DNA from: Tribonema minus
Lineage: Eukaryota; Sar; Xanthophyceae; Tribonematales; Tribonemataceae
NCBI GenBank assembly: GCA_017506865.1
Contig: JAFCMP010000525.1
Span: 496,001 to 560,000, forward strand
DNA: 64,000 nt
Direction: 5' to 3'
Shown: piece after piece, positions 21,288 through 34,300 of the stretch
Position numbering within the stretch: position 1 is the first letter of the stretch
How the letters are laid out: each line of letters opens with the position of its first letter
Position numbers and translations under genes: made by a program
Notes under the pieces: model-generated
Told to the model about the DNA's origin: nothing
Databases searched by the model: none
What the model saw: only the letters and a program-made list of their open reading frames with translations

Positions 21288-24200
21288 TCATACTTCAGAA
21301 GTATTAGTTCGTGATCGTTGGCGCACCTCGGGTAGTGGCTCCATGAGCTGGTAGTGCGGCTTGGCCAGGGCGAGCGCTGTCACGGTGATGACGTGGTACG
21401 CGCACGCGAGGCCTGCAAGCCACGTGGCGGGGCGCTGCAGGCCCCCGTCCGCTGGGTAGCCCAGCTTTTCTAGAATCTGCAGACACAGCGGCCACAGATG
21501 GGGAGGGTCTCAGTGCCGTTGGTTGTTTTGCGATGGGTAGCCTAGCTGTCTAGAATATGCAGGCACGGCAACCGCGTGATAGGGTGGGTTCAGTGGCGTT
21601 AATTGTCATGAGACAAGTAGCCCAGCTTTTCTAGACTTTGCAAACACAGCGGCCGCACGATGGGGTGGGGTCAGTAGCGTTGATGATTGTGCGATGGGTA
21701 GCCTAGCTTTCCTAGAATCCTAGCTGTTCTAGACTCTGCAGGCACAGCAGCCGCAGGATGGGGTAGGTTCAGTGGCGCTCATTATGGCGCAATGCGTAGC
21801 CTAGCTTTTCTAGAATCTGCAGACCCGGCGGCTGTGGGTTCAGTGGTGTTGATTGTCGTGCGATGGGTTTTCTATAATCTGCAGACACAGCGGTGGCCGG
21901 ATAGAGCAGGTGCAGTGGTGTTATGAATGTACTCAATGAGCGATCACAATGTGCATGCACGGCAGCCCAGCTCTCCAGAGGTATAGTGTTTAGAACAAGT
22001 GCCTTGGAATGTTCTGCGTCAAGTTTCATTCATACTTCTACAAAGTAACGCATTCATTCAAGCATGCTGATCTTCGCACTGTTCGCCGGTTGCTCTTGGT
22101 GCGTCAGCGGTTTGCCGGCCACTCGCACTACAGCAGAACCTGCCCTGAATTCGAGGTCTCAAAACTTCGCAGACGTCATCCATGCAGTCTGTTGCCGCAT
22201 ATACACTGCGAATGGCTAGAACCAGAGGCAGCTTTGGAGTACCACAGGTGCATGTTAGGTTCATTCACACGCCCTCTGAAATGCAACTTTGTGCAAATGC
22301 TTCAACAGCATGCATGTGTTCGCGCAGTCACGGCGCCGCTGTCACCTGTTCCCCCTTGATCACGACGGGCCTGGGGGACACGCGCATGAACAAGCGCCCC
22401 CACCACCCCGGCCCGTGCTGAGCGCCGCCCCCGCCGCCCCCCATGAGCGACGTCGTTGCGGACGCGCTGGACGGCACAAACGTCGACTCCAGGCGGGCCC
22501 CTTGTAACTGCGAGGGCACGAGGGCGTGGCGCAGTATAAATCACGCGTCGTTGAGAAAAGACGTGGGACGAGCGGCAGCGAAGCGCAGCTGCGCGAGCAC
22601 TGTGGGAACGAGAGAAGCTGTTGGACGGACGGAACGAACGTCGACTCCAAGGCGGGCGCCTTGTAACTGCGAGGGCACGAGGGTGTTGCGCAGTGAAGGT
22701 CTTGTCTTTGTGTGTTGGGAAAGGCTTGGAGCGAGCACAATGTACACACGAGAGGAGTTGGGCAGCGCAGATGAACATCGACTCCACGCGGGCCCCTTGT
22801 AACTGCGAGGGCACGAGGGCATGGCACATTGAAGTGTGTCTTTGAGAAAAGACCCAAAGGCATGACTTGGGACAAGCAGCAGCGAAGCGCAAGCGCTGTG
22901 GTAAGAGGAGAGTTGGCAGCTAGGATGGATGTAAACTCGAGGCGGGCCCCTTGTGTCTCCAAAGGCACAAGGGCGTGGCGCAGTGAAATGTGTCCTTGAT
23001 GAAAGACTTGGGAGGAGCAGCAGCGAAGCGCAGCTGTGCGAGCACTGTGGGAACGAGAGAAGCATTGGCCGGCGAGGGCAAAAGTCGACTGGAGGCGGGC
23101 CCCTTGTCAGTGCGAGGGCATACCGGCATTGCGCGGTGAACATCTTGTGTTTCGTTTTGAAAGGCTCGGGATGAGCAGCACAGCTGCGCTATGTAGCACA
23201 GGGGGAACAAGAGTCAGGCAGTATAAGAATAAACATTGACTCGAGGCGCGCCCCCTCGTAATTGCGAGGGCACAAGGGGCACAAGTGACTGGTTTCATGT
23301 TCTTCTGTTAGGGGGGAGACCTGGGACAAGTAGCAGCGGAGCACGAGTACGAGGGCACATGGGGTGCGCGCCGTAGGCAGTTGAGATTAAATTAATTGCG
23401 TCGTGTGCGCAAAGTGGTACCTGCCGCCGTACCAAGCCCAACACCAACTCAAGCATGGTCAACTTCAACATCTGTACACGCCTAGCTCCCCTAGACGCGC
23501 GTGTTCAGCAACAGTTTGTGGTACTGCCACGATAACTACTGCAAATTGCAAGCCGGTCAGAAATGCCAAAAATGGTGAACTCAATGGCAGATGTTCTGCT
23601 TTGGCTTACATTTCTACATTAGCTGCCTGCCCGCATTCCCTGTAGTCAACAGAATTGGCTGACGGGACATCCTGCGACATGTACCTACCATTCATGAAAA
23701 TAGCTTAGATGCCCTGACGAGTAATGCTTACTCTTGAGCACGCGTGGAGGTAATGCTTGTTGTGAAGTGGCGTGTGAAAGTGATTGTACAATAAATTGCC
23801 TTGGACAAAGTCTTCAGTACATGATTTGACTGGTACACTGTAAGTTTTGCGGTATGCCTAAGCCCACAGATACCGTAGGTATAACAGCAGTGGGCAGTGG
23901 TGGTGGCAAACACCAACAATGAACGCAAGCACAGAGCGCTAATAATTTGGCGCTCTCACCTCCGAACGCCTGTTGTGTCACAATGCCCAATGTGAAAAGT
24001 GGTATGCGTTGAAGCTGATTGTCCACTCAACATGTAAACACTTCAAACCAGGTGTTGCAGACATGCAGTGTGTGCAATGGTAATTGAGAACTTCAACAGT
24101 TGAAGCACATGCGGAGCGTCACCTCTGTTCTGATGACCCCCTCCACCCCCCACTTCATTGTCGACAGCCACTCCATCTTCTTCAGAAACTCGGGCATTTC

Positions 24201-25357
24201 GCCGTGCACTGCAGAGGAGAGGGGCGGGGGGGCAAGGGGGGGCAGGCCAAGCGCGGCGCACACGCTCTTCTGAGTCAACACGATCTACTGAATCACTGCG
24301 GGGGCATAGCTAAGAGGCACATGGTCACGTGCGCCTTTGACAAAAATGACTTCGAATTGTGAGGCCAGTGAGGGCCTCTACCCAGCCTAGCTGTCACCTA
24401 TCACATGTCAAAAGGGCCCAAGGTTTTTACCGTGCTGTGCACTGCGCCTGCACTCTCCGAGCTACGGCGCTCAGACCGCACACAAAGACTGGATCCATGA
24501 TCCTCGCCAGAAAATGCACGACTTCTCTCCGCTCGGCGAGAAGACACGTTCATCGCACAGCCAGTGCTGCGCGATCCGGCGAACCCGCTGTAACCGCTGT
24601 AACCTCCGTACCAGCGGCTACGTGCTCGTTTAACTGATTTAGCTAATTGACGTTGTTGTTTTAATGTTACACTAATACGTCTACGACGCAATTGATTTTC
24701 CCTGATTGTTAAATAGGAATGTTATTACAATAAATCAATATTTTTATAATCGATTTTTTCTGTTGGTTTAGAGGGGATACTCTACGTTTTATACATTTTA
24801 ATATTTGACGTAGCTAACTTTGGTAGGCTTCCTTTGGTGATATTTTGATTTTTAAGTCATCCAACTGTAAATGTGCAAACCTTGTCCTGAAAATTAACCC
24901 CTCAATGACAAAATCACACAACAGAAAAGTCTATCGATGCAAGGATCGTAGGTTTTTTACAAAATGCCAGAGAATTCTAAATATGTTCATAAAAATTGTG
25001 CTAAAAGTCTAAATAGGATTTAGCAAAAGTTTATCAGCTTATTCAACACGATGTAAAATCACTTCGTCTGATGAGAAAGAACCACTACAACTAACGAAGG
25101 AAACCACTATGAGTCTTGAACTTGACCCTAAACTTGCAAAAAAGAGCTTAGTCAGCACAAACGCCGCTGACGCTGGCCGAGCATTAGAATGATGGCAGCT
25201 GCCTCAAGCACACATCTCAGTGTGCCGCCGTTTCTCAAGCGCCTGTTGTGCGCTGCGGTCCCTGGGTTGGGATTAGGTTTGATCCCGCTGCACCCTTATT
25301 TTTGGGCACTGCCATATCTATTACACGCATGTATGCTGTACCCCCCCCCCCCCCCCA

Positions 25358-25389
<32 letters not shown>

Positions 25390-28300
25390 AAGGGCAGTGC
25401 TGCTTTGCGTACATCCGCAGTTGAACTACGACTGGAAAACCACAAGCCGCTTGTGACTTTGGTTTTTTTAACTTGAGCTAAGCACAAACAACAAATTCCT
25501 GCCATTCCTTTCAGGAACAGATCACGGTAACTCACCTCCACTCAGCATGAGGAAGATGACGTTGAGCGCTGGCCCCAGCACCATGGCCGTGTCCATGTTG
25601 GGCGACACGCACCCTACCATCAGGCCAAGGGCGGCGCTGCGTGCGTTTGCGAACGAACGTGCATTTTGAGGCGCGCGCATTCACGTACGAGTGCAATCAA
25701 GTAGTTGCTCACTTCAACTTACAGTACAAGCAGAGAAGAGTTGGTCCACCAGCAGCCCCAGGGCGGCGCTGCGCGCATGCGCAAGTAAATGCGCGATTCG
25801 AGGCGAGCGCATTCAGGCATAATGGTAGTTGCCAACCTCATTTTAGAGTACATGCAGAGGAGAGCTAGCAGCCCACCATCAGGCCCAGGGCGGCGCTGCG
25901 CGTGCGCGCGAATTAACGCGCGATTTGAGGCGAGCACATCGAGGTACGCGTGCAATCAGTTAGTTGTTCACTTGGACTCGCAGTACACGCAATGAAGAGG
26001 TATGTAGCAACCCACCATCAGGCCCAGGGCGGCGCTGCGCGCGCGCGCAAATAAACGCGCGAGTTGAGGCGAGCGCATTTGGATAGTGTGCTGGCAACCA
26101 GTTGGTTGTTCACTTGAATTTACAATTCACGCAGAACAGACTAGCTCTGACTTTAAGCCATCCCACCATGTCTCAGTCACACGATGCCTTGTGTGATGCA
26201 CTTGAGTGCACGGTCGAGGGTGGCGGAGACACCGCCACGCCACACACACGCCGGCAAAGCCCTACTCGACTGCGCCAAGCTTGTGACACGCATGCGAGCC
26301 ACTGTGCTGCGCCGCGAGTGAGCATACGCTTGGCTGATGACACGCCGCCAACAACCTGACAATATGTACTTGAAGTATTGTTTAAAGTACATGCGCATTG
26401 AGACACACTTGCAGTTCTCACAGGATACATATAGTAGGTTCCAGGTGGCAGGCTCGAATTGACCATCTGGGCTTTGACGCGCCCTAAGCGAGAATCTACG
26501 AGACGTGCATACATACTTGAAGTATCATTTGAAGTACAAACCTCGCGTGCGTCTGCAGCAGCACCATGCCCACAAACTCCCCGATTCCGCCCAGGAACGT
26601 TCCGTGCCCCAGTCTGGCCATGCCGTGGACCATGGGGGCGAAGCTCAGGGGGAAGAGCACCATCAGGGGGAGTTCTGCAATGAACTGCAGTCAGCAGCGC
26701 GCGAGTTGCACGGCACATATCAGCCCACATCAGCTGCAGGCTGATATTCCCTGATGATGTCAGATGATGACAGTAAACAGTGGGTGCTATGGAGTGATTC
26801 AAGCTTGCAAAGAGGGGGTGGGTAGGTACTTCAGCAATTCGCCCAAATGAGTGCAGAACAACTTATTTGAATCGGCCGTAATGTTGATGTTCGCTGGCTG
26901 CGCTCGGCCTGAATGCCGCACTCTCCAAAGGTCAGCAAGGTGCTGCAGTGGCACAGGCAGCTGCCCGTGACATGCTTCACAGGCGATGGCTTACACACTG
27001 CCGAGCTCTGCAAGCACGAGCAGCGCTGAGCACTGTGCATTGCCTGCTCCTGAGCGCTGCACAGGCACACAGTGCTGAGCACTGTGCATTGCCTGCTCCT
27101 GAGCGCTGTGCATCACATATTCCTGAGCACTGCGCAGGCATCGCGTGTGAGCGTGCTGCTGCGCCGTGCGCGCCGCATTTGAGCCGCTTGATGCAGGCAA
27201 TGCCGCAGCGGGACCATCATCTAGGCTATGGCGAATCGCTGGAAGTCAAGACCTTGAGATTATATGTGCGGATGTCAAGAAAACAGTGCGTGCGCCGCAT
27301 GCAAGACGCTCGATGCAGGCAGTGCCGCAGCGGGACCCATCTAGCTACGGCGCATCGTTGACTTCAACAACTTCGAACTTGTGCGGAAAGTAAGAAAAGA
27401 GCGTGCGCGCCACATGTGAGCCGCTTGATGCAGGCAGCGCCGCAGCAGGCCCTTCATCTAAGCTACGGCACGTCGTTGAACACAAGAAATTTAATTTACT
27501 TCGAAGTATACATATATATGCCACAGCCGGCCAATCATCTAAGCTACGGCGCATCGTTGAATTCAATAACTTCAATGCATATGTGGGTATCAAGGAACAC
27601 AGCGGCGGCGTCTGGTGCTGCAGACCTTTGCAAGGTAGTACACTTCAGTTCATATTTGAGTATCAGGGAAACAGCGGCGGCGTCTAGTGGTGCGCACCTT
27701 TGCAAGGTAGTACGGCAGCGCTCCATAGCCCAGGTGCAGCCGCTCGCGCATCACCACGGGCTTCTCCACCGCCAGCGTCTGCAGCGCGCCAATGCTGCCA
27801 ATCATGGCCTGAAGGGCAGGGGCAACGGAAGTCTTCAGCATTTTGCACAGCAATCGCATGCACGATGATGCAGGTGGCTTGCCCCACCATCTGCGCAAAT
27901 CTCACAGGATAGGCGTCAAGGTGTTTTAGGGGCACATCGAAGGCACTGAGAGGGTGCAAGCTCCTGCGCATAATATATACGTAAGCTTGCCCTTTAATCA
28001 CTCCTACTTCAGCCTTTGCAGGGTTTTGGGAATGCAAATACGTCAGAAAAAATATTCAACCTGTGACAGGCTGCCATCGCGCCAATGTGCAACAAAACAA
28101 AAAGCCGGTAGATGCGGTTGTCGGACGCGGCACACGCTCCGCTGCACCGCACACGCTCCGCTGCGGTGCATCACCCATCTACCATCTGCACACAGCCACT
28201 GATCCGTTACAACCAGCGACAGCAAGTTCAAGAGCCGACGCTCCCTTACTGCTCGTTGGCGCAGCCGCTCGCAGCCAGGGCTAGCTCAGCCACAGCGCAC

Positions 28301-31300
28301 CATCGCAGAGACCGCTACTGTTGCTTTGACTAGTCTGCCTCAAAGCCATCTTCAATAGATGACGCTCCCTGACAGCATTGATGCACACAGGGGCGCTGCT
28401 GCTTCTTGATCGCGCTTCACACCAACTTCAGGAGATGACGCTCCCTCACCGCTTTTGATGCAGATCAACGGCCGGCGAGATGCGGTTGCACGCCGCCCAT
28501 ACTGCGCTCTGCACAACACACAGGGAGACGGTGCTGTCGCTCAAAGATTCGCCCTCAAAGCAACTTCAAGCGATGACGGTCCCTCACCGCATTAATGCAG
28601 ACGTTCACGGCCAGCGAGATGCGGTTGTGCGCAGCGCGCTCCACCCCTGCTGCGGCGCCCGCAGCCCCCCCCATGTCCCAGAAGATGGCCCCGAAGAACC
28701 CCCCCAGCGCGATGCCTGTGCGCAGGGAAGAGTAGAAAAGGCGTCGTGAGCAGCCGGTCTGGTCATGCTGAAGCACACGGGTGCTTTGGAAGCACAGCAT
28801 GCTTGGTCATGAGCGCGGTTGTGCTCTCTTGGGCAGGAGCGCGTTGCGCTGGTGGATTTTAAGCATAGAGTGCTCTATGACTGCTGCTGGCACAGCGTTC
28901 ATGTACCTACCTAGAGACCCAGTGCACTGCATTGCAGATTACACCTTGAGGCGCGACGCCCTTCAGCGTCACCCCGTGGCAGCGCTCCAACGTGCAGGTA
29001 CAAAATATGGAGAAAAAATTGAAAAGAGTATTTTCAAGCATGTGACATCACTCCTTTTCAAGCTGCCGAGGCGCATGCACGTCCTCCTATAAATCAGAAC
29101 TGTCACGTGGATGCGGCCAGCAGGGGCCAGCACAGCACCAGGCGAGCAGCGCACCATGTCTGCACCATGCGGCAGCTCAGCGCGACCGAGGCTCTTGCAA
29201 TGCAGGCCAGTAGACAAGGCGCACACACTAATCCTAACCCTAACCCTAAGTCCACGTCGTCTCCACGCGACGCTGCACGACGGCGCGCGCGCTGCCGTTG
29301 CGCGCGCAAAACGTTACTCTCAAGAGCAGAAGTAATAGCGGGTATGCGGCATGCCTACTTGAGCTTCATCGAGTGCAGCAGCGCTCAGCGATGGCGAGCT
29401 GTGCGACCATGTGGACGTCAAGGCGCGCGCATGACCTGACAAAAAGCGCGTGTATAAACTCAAGGCGTTCTTCAACTTCAACCACAGTGCGCAAAATGCG
29501 TCAGCGCTCACTGGTGGCAAGCCGTGCCAGCACATTTGTGGAGTTGCGCGCGACCTGGCAAGACTTGGAAAAAAGTACTTCAACTTCAATCACAGTGCAG
29601 GATGCGTCAGCGCTCACCGGTTGCGAGCCGTGCCAGCATACTCGTGGAGTTGCGCGCGACCTGGCGATAGCATGTGCTCAACGGTGTTCATTCAAGAAGC
29701 AGTTACGCGACAGCGTTCATCACTGGCGAGCCGCGCCAGCATGAAAAAGCATGTACTCCACTGTGTACTTCAACTTCAATACAGTTTTGTGAAAGCGCTC
29801 ACCGGTGGCGAGCCGTGCCAGCATACTCGTGGAGTTGCGCGCGACCTGGCGCCACGAGCGCACCAGCAGCAGCCTGAACTGCGTCAGCGCGCCGACGCGC
29901 CCCTTGTTGGGGGGGACCTGGGGGGGATCACCGGGGTGCAGTGGGTGCTCAAAGTGAGAATTACTTGAATTGATTTCAGTCGTGGACGTGAATTTTGAAA
30001 GGCCTCAAGGGAGGCCAGGTTTTGATGCATTTCTAGGGTTTACTCCTACGCAGAGACCTAAGCTGCACTGCGCCCCGGGAGCTTGGACACCGGCGCTGCA
30101 GCCCAGTCCAGCGTCCGTGCTCCGCGTGTGTACGCGATACGCCATGCGCTGAGAAGGGAGGACCAGTGCAAGCAAATCCCAAGCGAGATGGCGGAATTTC
30201 GTCAAAGCCGCATGCCCAGAGGTCACGCCAACAATACTCTTGAAGCACTTTTGTAGGTGGGCGAATGCAGGTGACAGTCAAGCTTGGCGGGATGCTGTAT
30301 TAAAGCACACACTATCACCGGATAAGCCATGGCACGCCTCACCGTGACAGCATTGTCGCCGATGCCGTCCGCTGCCGCGGCGGCGGCGGCGGAAGCGCAC
30401 GCGTCGCCGTCGTCGTCGATGTCGGCGGGGCGCTGACGCCACGCCTCGCGCGCCGCCAGCGCAAAGCGCCGCAGGCGGTGCTCTTCGTCCTCCTGGTTGG
30501 CCTCTACGCTCGAAGAAGGAGGTGAAAGGTGTATAGTTACGAAGTGTAAGTGTAAAGATTGAGTGGCAGTATGTGTGGAGAGAGGGCAGCTCGGGCTCAA
30601 AGACGCAGATGCAGAGTACATTTTCAGGTATGAGACTATACATGGGGGCGCAAGATGTGTACTTGCAAGGCGCCGTCTTCCTGGTCAGCCTCTGCGCACA
30701 CAAGAGGCTCAAGGTTCACAGGGCCGCCGAGTGCCTAATGTGACTCGTTGAGCATCGCTACTAGGAGTATGTAGGAAACGCTTTCAGGTGGACCGTCAGA
30801 GTGTATTCGAGGCATTTGAAGGGGAAAAGAAGCGGCAAACATTGCTGGCGCGGCTGGTGCACAGCCAGATGTTTACTTTCCCTTTCATTTCTCTAATACA
30901 TCCACAATCTTCTGTGCAGGTGGATCCTGAACAGCGCCGTTGCGCGCGTGCGCACGCGCATCACTTGCGTTCACTTGCGCCACACTGCGCAGATGACAGC
31001 GCACTGCTACTGCACGCGCCAGGTGAGGCACGAGATATTACCAGGTTTCGCACGACGAGGGTCCAGACGAGGCTGAAATGTGCCTTCACATCAGGCGCGT
31101 GTCGAAATTTACAAGAGTCACAGTTGTGCGGCGAGCACAGCCTTGTTTGCATTGTTTCCGTGTCAAAGGGCTTTAAGCGGTCCTTCCCCCCCCACCCCCT
31201 ACGCGCGTGCAATCACCATCGCGCCACTTTTGAGTTTTGCTGAGACTGTCATTTTTACGACTTGTCGGGACTACAGTAAGGAAGGTCTACAGTTTGGTCA

Positions 31301-34300
31301 GAGTATGCGCTCATTCAATGGTGGTCTGTGCGCAGCCTTGCGCTCACCTGAGCTGCCCTGGCATGCAATCACATCGGGCGCATCTCGATGTTCACAGAAA
31401 CCAAAACCACAGTTGTGCGGCATGCATGGCCTTGTTTGCATTGTTTCCATGTCCACAGGGGCACGCATCTGGCTCTTTCACACCAACTCTGGCCCTATCA
31501 TACCAGCCTGGCACACAGTCCCCCCCCACACACACACACATGCACACCCGTGCGCGCAACACCATCCTGCCGCTAGGCTTCGCCGAGACTGTCGTTTCCA
31601 GGGTTTGTCGAGACTAGGAGTTTGGTTGCAGCATGCACTCATTAGATGGCACTCTGTGAACAGCCCTGCGCTCACCTGAGCTGCCCTGGCTTGCGCCCCC
31701 CCCCCCCTTCCCCTACTCCCCACCGCAATAGCATGCTGTCCCGCCACTTGGTACGCTTTGATGCAAATGTGTGTTGGGGTTTCCTAATCTACTTCAAGTA
31801 GTTGAGAGCTCTACAACCTTTTGATTCGTTTCCATTTGACTATTAGACTGAGCGCTGTGTACGGCCCTGCGTTCACCTGAGCTGCCCTGGCTTGCGCCCC
31901 CCCCCCTACCTCTCCCCCCCACCGCAATAGCATGCTGTCCCGCCACTTGGTACGCTTTGATGCAACTGTGTATTAGGGTCTCCTAGCCTATTTGACCATT
32001 AGATTGAGCGCTATGTGCGGCCCTGCGTTCACCTGAGCTGCCCTGGCTCGCGTAGCCGTGCGCCAGCGCGCCAGGGCTCACCAAGTCCAGGAGAAAGTCC
32101 GCAGGGCTGGGGGGACACGGGACGCAGTACTAGGGTTAGGGGCTGGGTATGAGAGTATTTGATATCACCCTAACGTAGGGGCAGCAGGCGCGTTGAGCGC
32201 TGCTCAACAGGAAGTCCGTTGGGGTGCTGGTAATGGGGGGGGATGCAGTACTCCAAGCAGTATAAGGATAAGAATCCAGGTAATGGCAACTGCCTTACCC
32301 CTGGGACAGATCAGTGAGCGCGCTGAGGTGATGCCCTGGTGTTCGTGACTTCACACTCTGGTGCGGTATGGTGCTGCGACCCACAGTGCAGGTCCGTTCC
32401 AGTGCACCCTCCTCTCAATCTAACCCAACATGCTCCTAAGGCTTGCAGGCACGGTCGCAGTGACGATAGCAGGATGTGATGTGGGGGCTGCAAGAGGAGG
32501 TGGGGCGGGGCGGGGGGGGGGGGGGGAGGGGCTGCAAGCTGCTTCTGCCGTGCTGAGCCGGCTATGCAACCACACTACACTCCGGAAGAGGGGCGGTGGC
32601 AGGGTGTTTGCAACACTGGGTCCAGCGCTATGCAGAGCACGAGTGCGGCACGCACGGTGCATCCTAACGTCGGCAACATACTTTAGGCCCGTGAATAGTG
32701 AGAAGCCTCAGCCAGCATGGCGGGGGGGGGGGGGCAACGCTGGCACTGCCACATCAGCAATGATGAAGTGAAGGGGCCTGTCAAGGCTTCGGACCGACGA
32801 GATACAAAAAAAAAAAATGAGATGCTGCGTGCGCCATCCCGCGGCGCTGCGCCGCTAAAGTTGCTACACAGGCGAGGGCTCTTTCAATGCACGAGGGCGC
32901 GAGCGCACGCATGCTGCAGCGCACTCCACCACTGTTGCAAGGGGATCGGAGGGGGTCTGCGGGGCACGGCTCAGGCGACGCGCCCACTGCACATGCAGAG
33001 GGGTAGGTATGTACGCTAGGCTCACTTGCACTGCGACGGCACCCTGTTGAAAAAGCGTTAGGGCTAGGGTTAGGGTCAGGGTCAAGGCTAGGTTCACTAG
33101 AACTGTGGCGGCACGGTGTTAGGGTTAGGGTTAAGGCTAGGCTCACTCTAACTGCGGCGGCACGGTGTTGGGGTTAGGGCTAGGGTTAAGGCTAGGCTCA
33201 CTTGAACTGCGGCGGCACGCTCTTAGGTCCAGAATTACAGGTAGGGTTAAGGCTAGGCTAAGCTATATTGAACTGCGGCGGCATGCTGTCAGGGTTAGGG
33301 TTAAGGCTAGGCTCACTTGAACTGCGGCGGGACGCTGTAGCCGAGCGCCTGGAAGTGTGGCAGCGCCTGCTCTGCGGGCCCCATGTACATGACTTCGCCC
33401 TGCACAGCGGCGAGCGCGCGCGGAAGAGCGGGGCCGAGCGAGGGGCATGAGCAAACTGTAATCAGCGAACTTGAGTAGTGTGATCAGAGAAGGAGAAGGG
33501 GGGGGGGGGGGGGGAGGGGGGCGGGAGCGATCAAGTGTCAGTGCCAGCCAGATCTCTTCCACACTGAGTGAAGGTTTACAACAGTCAGGGATGCACAGAG
33601 TTAGGGTAAGGGTAAGGATCTCTGAATCATGACAATCGACGTGTTGTTGTCATTTGTCAGCGCAATGCGTGCAGGGCATAACCAGTTCAAAATGTGTGAC
33701 GGTAACGACAGCAGAACAGCTGTACTTGAGCAACGTTGTGTGACGACCAAAATAAGCTCTCTGCAGCAGAAGACTGTCGAGAACCCCCTGCCTGCCACCG
33801 CCAGGATGTGCATCGGAGGTCGTGACCACCAGTAATCATGCCACCAGGGCACACTTCAAGACCCACCATCTTCAATGCCGATTTCCAACGCATCTTCAAT
33901 GGCGATTTCCAGCGAGCACGTTGACACCCACGAAATATCGCGCTTGGGTGCAGCACAATGTGAGCTTGTCAACACACCGCACCTGGCGTCGCACGGACCT
34001 ACTGAGAAACGCTATTTAGCGCCTGTCAACAACGACGTGGGGGGAAATACCGTGCCACAACACGCTGCAAACACTGGGTGCAGAGCTGCCAGGCAACGCT
34101 GCAACTCAGCAAGTTGCACATAATCTGGCCGCATGTCCATGAAGTTGGCTGCATGCACACGCACAGCTGCGGCCGCAAGTGCACAAGATATGGCTGCATG
34201 ATACATTTGTGAAACACACGCGCCGAGCACCCCTTTCCAGGCCTTTCTTATCACAAATCCAGGGGCATGTACTACATATGGCATGCACCGTAATGGTAAC

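Noticed and set aside
33020..33310. A chromosome end
   Set aside because: TTAGGG-like motifs are interrupted by exon copies and lie inside a gene; coding sequence continues on both sides.
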